A DNA stretch of 64,000 bases, from NCBI GenBank assembly GCA_030549775.1, contig CM060173.1, positions 65,104,367-65,168,366 on the forward strand, given 5' to 3'. This stretch comes from Tamarix chinensis. Its lineage: Eukaryota > Streptophyta > Magnoliopsida > Caryophyllales > Tamaricaceae. Shown one piece after another: positions 1-11,451 of this stretch. Position 1 is the first letter of the stretch. Every line of letters starts with the position of its first letter. The notes below the pieces were generated by a model. The model was not told the origin of the DNA. It saw only the letters and a program-made list of their open reading frames with translations, and did not search any database. The position numbers and the translations under genes were made by a program.

Positions 1-617
1 TCTTATTCATAATTTTGATACTTATTGGTGTTGTATGTTGAAAGTTATAAATAGATGTTCATTGGTTTGAATTCAATGGAATTTTCAGCTAGATCTGAAC
101 CTATGAGTTTTCTTGTAAACATTCTTCATAATTTGTTTCTTTAAATTTACCTATCATATAATATATCAGTCTAGCTTTCAAATAAATTATCACATCTGAA
201 ATCAGAGTTATGAACAGGAAACAAATTGGTTTACAATGGACATAGGTCAATTTTGGAATCTCAAGAACTTTCAAGAAATTGAATCTTCACATGCTAAAAT
301 CAATATTTGACAAAAGCTTGACTTTTTGTGACTTCATTGACTTTGATCAGAAAAGGTTGACACTTTGATCATGTTAACCAGTAATGTTGACCTGATTGAC
401 CAAATTTGGCTTGTTTGACTTTCTTGTTTTAAAAGTGTTTGAATTAGGGAACCTTGGTGTATGAGCATGATAATTGTGGAAGTTATTTGTGAGTATATTA
501 CTATATTACAAGTGTGTTATAAGCGTGTTGAGGCAACTATTTGAGACTATGGCTATATTTGGCGAGTGTCCTAGATGAGAATTTCTATTATGGTAAAGTG
601 CTTAAGGAAACTACTAA
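1..617. other. AT-rich sequence, nothing recognised
   Basis: I see no open frame with coding character, no RNA gene and no clear element termini here. It ends at the CACTACAAAA motif that may start a CACTA-like element. Confidence 0.4.
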
Positions 618-3600
618 CACTACAAAATAAGTGACTTCTGCCGACAAAAATTTAGTTAAAAAGATTTTTTCCCCGATGGTAAAAGCCAGATAATTTTTTG
701 TGGGCAATAATATTGCAAGTTTATAAAAAATAAAGTTTTCCCCACAAATCTTTTACCCTCTTGTATATCTGAGTATTATTAGTAGCATTATACCAACAAA
801 AACAATATTCATTCATATACATAGGTTTTAGAAACTATTATATCTATTGGCACAATTCATTCACTGCTCTCATATCTTATTATGATAATTTTTTAGTTCT
901 AATTGATATTCTTTTTATAATAATTATTAATAATATCAATAAAATTACATTTATAATCATTAATCATTGTTAATATTACATTAAAGTAATTATTAATATC
1001 ACAATTATATTAGTAACTATCACTATGTTAAACTTGACGACGAACTGACATATTTGGTTGTTTTTGATATGCTATAAACGATGGCCAACAATAACCGTTG
1101 CTATTGATAAATCAACTACAATAAACTTAATCTTTAGACGTTAATAAGTAAACTTTATCTGACACTAATACATCTACCCCACCCTATGCAATCTCATTTG
1201 GGCATCAAATATATATTTTAAATTTTAAATTAAAACAAGACCAAATAATTCCTTAGTTGCTGAAGCCCAATATAAATTGTTCTTAGGAGACAAATGAGTC
1301 TTGCCACTTGACAAAGAAAGGCACCAGCAATGCATCTGCCAAACTAAAAATCAACCACCAATGATGACAGACTGAGAACACCACTAAAAATTGACCAACA
1401 AATCCAGACAGAGAGCACCACCAAGTCTGAAAAACAAGAAGCAGCAACGGCACCTACCAGCTATAAGGGTTAGAGGTTGATGCTTCAACAGACAAACCAA
1501 AATCGTCCTTCAACTTCCAGTGATCTAGAAGCAACTAGTGGTTGCAGGCCAAATTTGAACTGGTTTCTCATTTCATTTGCTGAGGTACGCTACTCTCTTG
1601 CTGTGTTTACTACCTGTATTTGGTTTGTCAGCCCCTGTGATTTACTTCCTCTTTTTTCAGTTGATTCTTTTGGTATTACACTGAGTATCGCTCATTTTAC
1701 AATTTCTGCCCTTTGATTTCTTTTCCAATTGGGGCATCATACGTTCTAGATAACCTGAATGAGCAGGCGATCATGACTAAAACAACAAGAGAGAGAGAGA
1801 GAGATCGAATTTTGGTAAGATAATTGTTATTATGCTTAGGAGTCTATTATATATGACATGTGGATTAGCAATTTTTCTTTCTTTTGGTGCATGCCTGTAA
1901 ATGCTTTTGTTAACTTGACCTGGAAGTTTAAGCTAATTTCCTGTGAAGTTGTAAACTTAGTCATGCATGGAAAAAAGTTCATATTCTAAACACAAAGACA
2001 GAAGTATGCCTATAATGATCAAATTCTACATTCTTAAATTTGATTAGAAACATCAGCTTTCTTGATCTCTTGTCCTGATGTGACTGATTTATATGATTGC
2101 TAGTTATTTAGAACTGGGGTGGTACATCATTTCCCAGCTTGTTTGCTTAAGTAATCTGTTTATGGTTGTATATCATATCTTTGTGTTTGCCCATCATTAA
2201 GTTAAATAAATTATTTGATATTACTACGGGAATATTTGAACGTGTTAATCACACTTTATACTACCATGGGAGTAATTTTTAGAATATTGGTTTGAGTCTT
2301 CTATATATGCTTTCCTCCCTCCTCACCCTACCTCACCCGAGGCAATCTTAAAGCAATGTTACAGTCAACATTAGATCAATTTTCTGAAGGTCATCTCTTG
2401 GGAACATCATTGCAGTTCAATACATTTGGATTTATTGAGGTTGAGCTTACTCATAAACAAGCTGAGAGGAACTGAAACAAAGGTTTGAAATGAGCTCCTT
2501 CCATAATTATTTCTTTTACGATTATTTTGTGACATGAGTACTTGATTGGTTGATTGGACAGACATTCCTGATTCTATTTCTTCATTTTTCTGCCAATTTT
2601 CTCAATTGTGATCAGGTTCTGAGGACAGGGTGGGGATAATGGTTTTAAGAATTTGATCAATCGGAGAGTTCAGCGATTTATATGCATTTTGAGAATGAGG
2701 AGCACATCCCTACATATGCTTGTCGTCTTTATTTTGCATGGAAGATTGTCGTATAAGAGGTGCATTGGCTGGTTATATCCTTCAATGTCGGTGCTGGATG
2801 GTCTCACCTGCTCCTGAGTTTTCTTCACCATTAGGAATTTAGTCGTTGGTTTATTGTATAATTATGTCTGCTCGTTTGTTTACCTGCAAATTATCTGGAG
2901 AAAAAAAAAAGGGCTTGCTCCTTGACTCGTATTTCAGGTACCATTACATAAATATCTGCAGCCTTGGTTCTCTCCAGGTTCCGGTGAAGGATCTTAGTAT
3001 ATATTAGGATTTCACCACAGGTGATATATTATTTTTTTAGAAAATTTGAAAACATCATTTAGTTTCTTGGAATGAATTTAGATTAATTTGATTAAGTTCC
3101 ATGCATATTTTTTTTAGGAATACATGTTCATGATTATCAAAAAGAAAATGCTATATATGCTGAACAGGATGCTGAGAATGAAGAGGATGGTGTTTGATGT
3201 ATTTGTTAAGATACTTTTGTATGTTGGATCGTATTACAAGTTGTATATATAGTATTGTACCCACAAGACCAATGTAGCTTTAAAATTAAACGATCAACTA
3301 TTTTTTATTGAACAATGACAATTATTCATGGTGTAATTAATTTTATATCAAGATAAGTCAGTTATCACAGGTGGATAGATATATATTGTGGCAGCACATA
3401 TTATCAACAAATATTATCCATTTTGGCAAGGGTTTTACCAATAGATATAAATCTGTGTATGTACCGCATAAAATATGTATAAAAAACAATGCATATCTAT
3501 TTGTCATAGTTTTTAGCAACAAATATATTATTATGATTAACACCTATAGTCATATTTTTTGGGTCAATTATTTTGGTCAGATAATTTTGTGGAAAATACT

Positions 3601-3778
3601 TTGTCACAGATAATACTTTTAGTTATAGATAAGTTTTACCAACATATAAATATTTGTTGGTATTCTTGATTATTCCCAACAGACCATAAATATTTGTGGA
3701 CAAAAGTTTTACCCCGGCAGTCACAACATAACTGTATCAAAGTGTCGCAAATGATATTTTGTCACAATTACAGCAGTG
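618..3778. mobile_element. Candidate non-autonomous CACTA-like (En/Spm) transposon
   Basis: The left end reads CACTACAAAATAAGTGAC (618-635), the plant CACTA terminus type. The reverse complement of 3761-3778 reads CACTGCTGTAATTGTGAC, which keeps CACT, a C at position 6 and GTGAC at the same spacing (11 of 18 positions). Subterminal stretches on both sides carry related pieces of the type acaaatcttttacc / caaaagttttacc, as CACTA subterminal repeats do. Flanks are TAA and TGA, so the 3-bp duplication is imperfect. A second possible right end lies near 3991 (GGCAGAA...TTTTTACTG). No TNP2-like transposase is visible, so it would be non-autonomous. Element class is inferred from termini only. Confidence 0.4.
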
Positions 3779-4194
3779 TGATTTTTTTCACAATAAATAC
3801 ATAATATTCTAAAACTATCACGTATACATAAAATTCTAAAACTATCACGTATCGCCAATTTCGTATATCGATTGATCCAAAATCAGATAAATATCTACCG
3901 ATATTTAATTATGGTTTTGACTACAATTTTGTCACCAAAAAAAAAGGTTCTATAGGTAAAAGCTTTACTGGCAGAAAGAGAGTTTTTACTGAATGATAAG
4001 GTTCTGTTCATGCAAGTCAACAATTTAATAGCGTAGATTATCAAATATGTTCAAAATGAGAAAAGTGATGGAATTTGGATTTTGTGTGCATGGTATGCTC
4101 ACCTAAATAAGACAATAAATTAGAGTGGAAGATGAGAGTGGGTTTAAGATCCTTTGCGGTGACCTTCCCGAGTTTGATTGTGACGGCCATCCTA

Positions 4195-4225
4195 TCCATA
4201 TACACACACACATACGTATGTATAC

Positions 4226-4281
<56 letters not shown>
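4195..4281. repeat. Compound microsatellite (CA/TACA/TA)n
   Basis: A run of TACACACA, then TACA units, ends in an uninterrupted (TA)n tract at about 4239-4281. The surrounding sequence (3992-4930) has no recognised gene. Confidence 0.95.
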
Positions 4282-4285
<4 letters not shown>

Positions 4286-4930
4286 ATTTGCTATAAGAAT
4301 ATACAGTTCAGTTATATTTCATTAGTTGAAATATCTGTCTATCACAAATTAAGTAGAAAAGAAAATTAGGGGGGAAAAAAACTAAAGCTAAGAAATGAGG
4401 AAAATTACGGGAAAATAATTGAAATAAATGGCAAAAAGGAATTAATCAACAACTATATGACAACCCAATGCGTTCATAGACAAAAGAAGTATTCAAGGTG
4501 GTACGAAAACATGAACGAGGAACGGAAACATTGGAAATGGAGAAACGTCAAATTTTTACAATTTAACAAACATTTATGTATGTTTTGGGAAAACAGAAAT
4601 CAGGGAAACATTTTCAAAATGGGGAAATCCCAGGTAGACAAAGGTTCAGTGCAACATAGGAAGCACCTTGCTGTCAGCCAATCAACACAACTTATATGAC
4701 TAAAGTCCTTATAAACAACTTTTTACTTACTGTGTTGTGTTCTCCCTCTCTTAAAATTTCTTATCTATTTTCCATACTTTCCTTGAGTATATAGGGGGAT
4801 ATTGTAGTACAAATTTCCATATTTATTTCTTTCCTCATAGCTTTCCTAATAACCAAATACAAGGGGGAAAAAAGTCCATTAAATTAGTTTTTCTTTCCTC
4901 ACAAATTTCTTACAACCAAAAAGAGCATAA

Positions 4931-6391
4931 AGGTACGTTTATTTTTTGAAAACAATGTTGTTTTCTAGTTTTCTAATATTCAGAAAACATGTTCATAACT
5001 TTTATTTTTTTATTTTTTAAATTGGAAAACTAGAAAACACAGTTTTCCAGCTTCGTGAAGAAACACAGCTTAAACTATGTTTTCTAAATTTTTTTCTAAA
5101 AAACGTTTTCTAGTTTTAAGATATTTAAAAAACTTGTTCATAACTTTTATTTTTTTATTTTTTAAATTGGAAAACTAGAAAATACAAGTTTCCAACTTTG
5201 TGAAGAAAACAAGAACACAGCTTAAACTATGTATTCTAAATGTTTTACATAAATGTAAGTCCTTTTTTCCTTGTGTTTTTCCACTTGGAAAAATATTTTT
5301 TACTATTATTAATATTATTATAATTAAAATCAACACTATTATTATGATTATTTTTTATTAATATTAATATTGATATTAGGAATATTAATATTGACATTAT
5401 GAATATTAATATCATTAAAAGTAATACTAAAAACAATATAGTCATTATTTTTAATGTTAATAATAATAATAGCATTATTACTATTTTATAAATAATATCA
5501 TTATTATTGTTATTATCATTATCATCATTATTATTATGAATATTAATATTATTAATAATAGTAATGATAATAAAAATAATAGTCATAATATTAATAAAAT
5601 TATCATTTTCATTAATAATAATAATATTAATATTTAATTAATATTAATGATATTACTTTATTAATACTATTAATATTGTTGTTAAGAATAATATCAATAA
5701 TAATAATATTAACAAGGATAATAATAATATTATTTACATTAGTAATATTGTCATTAATATTATTATTATTAATAATAAAATTAATAATAATTTTATTATT
5801 AATATTAATAGCGGTAATAATAATATTATTTTTTAGAAGAATAATAATATTATGAATATCATCATTTTTATTATTATTCTTATTTTTATAATAATTTTGA
5901 TCAGTCTTATTATTATGATCATTATTCTTAATTTTAACATTCATGTTAATATTATTAATATTAACATTAACATTGTTATTAGTGTGATCACTGTTAGTGA
6001 TACTAATAATAATAGTAATAATATTAATATTATTGATATTATTCATAGTAATATCATTGATTTTTATATTATTATTTAAAATTTTAATAATATTATTATT
6101 TCTATTATTATTGTTATCATTATAAATAAATAATAAAAGTAATAATACTAATAATATTTTTATTATTATTACTAATATTCATATTACTATTAATCATAAT
6201 TTACTATTATTATTATTAATAAATCAAGAAAAACATGAACACGTTTTCAAATTTCAATTTATAAAAGTTAGTTTTAAAATATAGATTAATGAACACAATT
6301 TTTCAATTTCCATGGAAAATTATTTTCTTGTTTTCCCATGAAAACTTAGAGATGGAAAATGGAAATCAGTTTTCTAAAAGTAAACACATCC
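4931..6391. mobile_element. Tourist-like (PIF/Harbinger-type) MITE with an expanded AAT core
   Basis: The left terminus (4931-4953) and the reverse complement of the right terminus (6369-6391) agree at about 17 of 23 positions; both contain GTTTA and end in GAAAAC. TAA lies immediately outside both ends (4928-4930 and 6392-6394), the 3-bp target duplication typical of Tourist/PIF-Harbinger insertions. Near the left end a ~144-bp segment is tandemly duplicated (GTTCATAACTTTTATTTT at 4991 and again at 5135). The middle is almost pure AAT/ATT sequence. No transposase is encoded. Confidence 0.75.
5290..6225. repeat. Long degenerate AAT/ATT trinucleotide tract
   Basis: About 0.93 kb consists of irregular AAT, ATT, AAC and ATC trinucleotides. 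Open frames of 75-139 codons on both strands are Asn/Ile-only by-products of this composition, not genes. It lies inside the Tourist-like MITE. Confidence 0.95.
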
Positions 6392-6394
6392 TAA

Positions 6395-7125
6395 GTGTTT
6401 TGGTTTTGCAAACTGTAGGTGTTAAAATATAATATTGGCATCAAAACCCTCTAGTTTCCACAATTTTCTTTGTCCCAGTGATATAAAAATATTAAGATAA
6501 TCATACAGAAAAATTGATAGACCAATACCAGTTTAAGATGGTACATCATCTGCCGAAATTCTTTAGTCACAATCTTTTACATGGATAATCAATGACCTCC
6601 TTGAATTTGGACCTTATGAAATTATTTGGTACATTTACAAACAATAATAGAAAAAACCTAAAAAATTCACATGCTTACCAAAAGATTAAAGATAATCAAG
6701 AGTCATGTTTTTTTTATAATTTTAGATTTTGCTGATACATCACCAATATTTGATATTTAGCTGATATATGATTAACTGGTAAATTTAATATTTGACACAT
6801 TTTGGCCATGTGGCATGTCAACAAACCTAAAAACCAATAAATATAGGCCAATAGTATCAGAACAGATACTTTATTCCATGATTGTTGTTCTAAACTTACC
6901 TTATTTATTTATTTTATTACTATGATAAAATAATATGCAAGTTGGATATATATTTCATAATTATAGTTATCGTCAAAATCCAATAACCTATATAATATAT
7001 CTATCTTAATTAATGTCTAAAACAGTCATAGGATCATCTTAGTTTCCTACCGAACTAAACATTGATTCTAAAAATTTATGTTGATAAAAGTTGCTAACAC
7101 AAGATATGTAAACGTTTCTTTGGAA
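6395..7125. other. AT-rich spacer, nothing recognised
   Basis: Sequence between two DNA transposons. I find no conserved coding motif, tRNA-like structure or repeat termini. Confidence 0.4.
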
Positions 7126-7133
7126 TTTACAGC

Positions 7134-8182
7134 TAGAGGTGGAAAACGAGTTATACGTGTCGGGTTTGAGTTGGGTTAGAATTGAGTTGTTATACAATTG
7201 GGTCATGTTCTGGTTAGGTTTGGGTGTCTTTCATGTTCGGGTCTAATTCAGAAAATGGTGATACGGGTTGGGTTTGTATTAGATCGGGTTATTTCAATCA
7301 AGAGAATATTGGGTAACCCATCAAGTTTTTTCAAATTTGAGCTCAATTCGGGTCAACATATTATGGATCGGATCGGGTTTGGGTCAGGTGGATTCGAGCT
7401 ATATGCTTGGATCATATCGGGTTTTAGCCAAATTAATTCAATTTCAAATTTATATTGACATATGGAATTACTGTATATAAGCGTATGATGTTATCCCTTA
7501 TTAGTACACTAGGTTTATACTCCTTTTCATATTTCTTAAGTAGTGTACTCTGTTAGGATCTTTGGATCTCTTACAATGTGTGCATAATTAATAACTGGAT
7601 AACTGAGATTGCCAAGGAGGTGGATGTCTTGTGGTTTGTTTTCATTACTATTAGATGTCTTTGGACTTATTTGCCAAGTAACCCTCCTAATTGGATTTTG
7701 CCACCTCAATAAGTAAAATTGGATTATGTGTTTATGTAATTACAATTTTAAGAGTCTTTTATAAATGGTGAACTAATATTTACTTATCATTTGACTCATA
7801 CGGGGTTGTGTTTGATTTGTTATAATGATTCTATAAATTATGATAGTTATCTTCTAAATAATTGGTTGCTTAGTTGTTCTCCTAATTAATTTGTTATTGC
7901 TTTAAATGGAGTAACAATAATTCATGGTGAGTAGATAGTCCTGTGGAGGTATATTGTAACCATACTTGATGATGAATGCATGCTTGCATGACAAGTTGAG
8001 AGAGTAGTTTGGCTTTTGAAATTCTAGAGTAGTTTGGCTTTTGAAATTCTATCTTTTGACAGTGTTTCGATTTTAATGGGCTTTAAATGTAGTAGATTTA
8101 TTTAATTTATCGATATGTCATTAACTACTTTCGACGTCTACATTGTATTCTACATATTTTGTGTTTTAAAAATTAGAGTTAC

Positions 8183-8219
<37 letters not shown>

Positions 8220-8684
8220 TTCAATGATCTGATTGATGCTAATATGATATTAAAATAAAGTTAGAACATACTCTTACTAGTTTTGTTTCATTTGGTATTA
8301 CATGGGCTGCATATTTTTTTTAAATAAAATTTTATTAATAAGATACTTTATTGGTGTTTATGTATTAATTTATATGAGATAAAATGTTACCTTTATGGAA
8401 CAAATTTAACTTTAGTTTAGATTAAACTTGAAACTATGTCCTAGTATGTGTCAGGTTCGAGTCGTGTTATTTTGGGCTAGGTAAGTTTGGGCCGGATTAT
8501 TATCGCAATTTTGTTCGGGTAAGGGTCAGGTTCTTTTCAAATTGGATTATTTCAGTTTAGGTTATTTCAAATATATGTCACTATAGGGTTAGCTAAATTC
8601 GGATCAGGTTCAGATTACTTTTGATTTTTCATTTGATATTGGGTTCAAATAAGATTTCAGGTTGGGTGAATTTTGCCAGATCTA
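7134..8684. mobile_element. Non-autonomous hAT-superfamily transposon
   Basis: The left end is TAGAGGTGGAAAAC; the reverse complement of the right end is TAGATCTGGCAAAA, matching the hAT terminal pattern. Immediately outside are TTTACAGC (7126-7133) and TTTAAAGC (8685-8692), an 8-bp target duplication with one mismatch. Both subterminal zones are rich in GGGTTNGGGT-like motifs (7160-7400 and 8450-8670), as in many plant hAT elements. The interior has an (AAT)n microsatellite at 8183-8217 and no hAT transposase, so it needs a helper in trans. The TSD mismatch suggests an old insertion. Confidence 0.85.
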
Positions 8685-9360
8685 TTTAAAGCACAATGAA
8701 TGATGAATAAACTAATTGAAGCTACTAATTCGAGCCACTAATGACTGATGATTTTGAATATTGCAAACATCGCTACATGTTAAACTGACTAGACTGAACG
8801 CTTATAATAGAGAACGCTAATGACTGGAACTGGATAATCTGATTGGAAATTGGAATGGCTGCATAAACGTTTTGAATAGCAGTATTTAATACCTTCATTT
8901 GTCCAATTCTGCGCCATCCATCAGTCCATCTCATCTCAATTTCAATGCATGATCTTACATTCTATGATTTGAAATTTTCAGAAGCTGTGACTGTTTCTTT
9001 GTTAGTATTTTTTCTTTTTCTTTTTATGTTTATGCAATATTTTCTAATATTGTTACATTTTGGTGGGCTTTTGCAAACGTCTAGCAGGAGGTTAAATTTT
9101 AAAATACTTGAACACTAATTGGATTTGGGTGCATGGAACATAAGTTAGTTAATTTTACAGTCAATTATTTATTTTCCCTGTTCCCTAATTAAATGTCTAG
9201 GGAGTTTGATCCTTAGATTATTAATCATTTTACCATAAAATATATCTAATATTTTATAAGGATGAATATCTGTGCATAGCATGGGGGCAAATCTAGTTAA
9301 TTTACAAGGATATGTTTTGAATGATTCCAATTTTGTATCACTTTTTGCAATAATAAAATA

Positions 9361-10103
9361 TTATCACAGTTGTTAAACTCTCGATTCAAATGTTACCATT
9401 ATACGATTCTATGATCCAAAATTCCTGATCCTAGGTAGAATTTAATGTAGTAGAATCATAATCAAATCTTACAATCCTATGTAAGTTCGGTGAAATATTA
9501 CGACCTATAAAGAATCTTAAGATTCTCTATCTGCATATCTATAAAAAAAATTATCTATTTGCTTGAAATTCTATTTTTCTCTTATTTCCAATTTATTTCT
9601 TCCTCAACTCTAAACTCCAACCTATTATTTTGTCCATACTATATATCGAGCACCTCCTATTGCAAATAAAGTACAAGCAAGATATTATTATGGCAACGAA
9701 GCCGATTGTCAAAGCAAAAAAATACTTACAAAAGTCGAAACTCCATACACATAGTAAAACAAATATATTAAATTTTGTGATGTCATTATTTATTAATTTC
9801 TATTTAGTTCACAAGCATTATTTTTATTTTCTTTTGTGGGGTTGTTAAATTTTTCTTTTTTGTATACATAGTCCATATACCAACTTTCTCTGTATGCATA
9901 TAATTTAAAATTTTTTGGTGTTTTTTAGCTTTTACAGCTTAATTAGTGATCAATAGAGCTTAAGAACGAATTTGTTTAGGGTTTTTTAACTTCAACTAGA
10001 TTTTGTAGCATACAATTACATCGAGGTTATATTTTTGTGGTTTCGTAGGATTATAAGATCCTAAGTTTCGATTCTACAATTTGATTCTAATAACCGTTAT
10101 CAA
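9361..10103. mobile_element. Candidate MITE with degenerate terminal inverted repeats
   Basis: The left end (TTATCACAGTTGTTAAACTC) resembles the reverse complement of the right end (TTGATAACGGTTATTAGAATC type, around 10083-10103). Both ends are followed by GATTCTA/TAGGAT-type motifs in opposite orientation (for example 9390-9480 and 10045-10090). No clean target duplication could be read, so class and exact limits are uncertain. Confidence 0.4.
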
Positions 10104-10148
10104 TTTTAGGTAGAATATTATGTAACATTAAAAATCAGTTGTATATGA

Positions 10149-11115
10149 ATTTCTTTAAAGATATGATGCAAAGAGGACACAAATCTAATCCAATTCTTTT
10201 ATCATTTATCTATACTAATATACTACAATTGAGAATAGTAAAAAGTTCTTTAGAATTTGATTTTTCCTTTTCTTCCTTTTCATTTAATTCATTAACACAT
10301 CCCGTGTTTTGAATAATGATAATAAATACTAAAAATTAAAAAATTAATATATAATTTATTTATGTAAAAGGTATCTATGTAATAATGATAATAGATACTA
10401 AAAAGAATTAAAACAACTTCCATTTCTGATTGAAAAAGTTTTGTTTGTTTCCTCAAATCTAAAAACGTTTTGTAAAACCCCTAAAAAATGGAAAATAATA
10501 TTAAAAAAATGGAGTTTTTTCAACAAAAGCTAAAATTATATTTTTTTCAAAATAAATATGAAAGCCTTTTCCAAAAATTATGATTAAAAAAATTAAAATA
10601 TTAAAAGTAAAATAATATATGTATCACAGGGGAAAAAAAGCTTCCAATTTTGACATATTTTTTCAAAATTATTAAAGCTGTAAAATTATTTTCTTTTTTC
10701 CAAATTTATTTTAATTTTTTTAGATTTTTAATAATTTTTAGTATTTACTATCAAAATTTATCTTGATTACACTAAACTTAACCTAATCTTACTTTGTTAA
10801 TGTAGAAGATAACTAAGTGATAATGATTTAATATATGAAGACCCCAAGTGAGATTATTCAAAATACAAGGTACTTGGAAGATATGATATGAGGCTAATTG
10901 TTAGGGTACCTAAATGAAAATTATCCTCAAATTTAACACATATTGATGTGTTTTTCTCTTCAAGATATGATGCAAAGAAAAATAAGAGTAAACCAAATCT
11001 TTTATCATCTATATTATAATTGAGAACAATGAGAAATTTTCTAAATTCATTTATTTTTCCCCCGTTCTTTTTTACCTTTCCTTCTAATTCATTAACACAA
11101 ATTTCAATGTGTTTG
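10149..11115. repeat. Pair of diverged ~170-bp direct repeats
   Basis: The segment at about 10149-10330 reappears at about 10949-11115. Both contain AGATATGATGCAAAG, then TTTTATCAT, AATTGAGAA, and end in AATTCATTAACACA. The spacing is about 0.8 kb with AT-rich sequence between. No gene lies here; 11116-11451 is also blank. Confidence 0.7.
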
Positions 11116-11451
11116 GAGCCCACCACTGCACAATCTATTAATTATATTATTAGACTATTTCTCATACATTTTCTATTTTAAAGTATTCGAGATAAAACAT
11201 TTCACTGATTATTCGTGCATGACTAATGAAATGTACATGGCCTTCTCTACAATGTTAGCTTTAAAATTCATCTCAAATGGGAGGATTTCCCACCAGCAAC
11301 AGTACAATCTGTCCCAAATTAAAATCAACAAAATCTACTTATGGTTCTTCATGCAGTATTAGGGGCATTATATTTAGTCTTTAGGCAGAAAGGTAATTGA
11401 CATATGGCAATAGCGTCTGTGGAGCATGACTTGAAAATTTAAAGAATTTAC

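Noticed and set aside
5245..6079. Asn/Ile-rich frames of 75-139 codons
   Set aside because: Direct translation of AAT/ATT trinucleotide sequence.
7198..7458. 86-codon frame
   Set aside because: Falls in the GGGTTNGGGT-rich subterminal region of the hAT element; no conserved motif.
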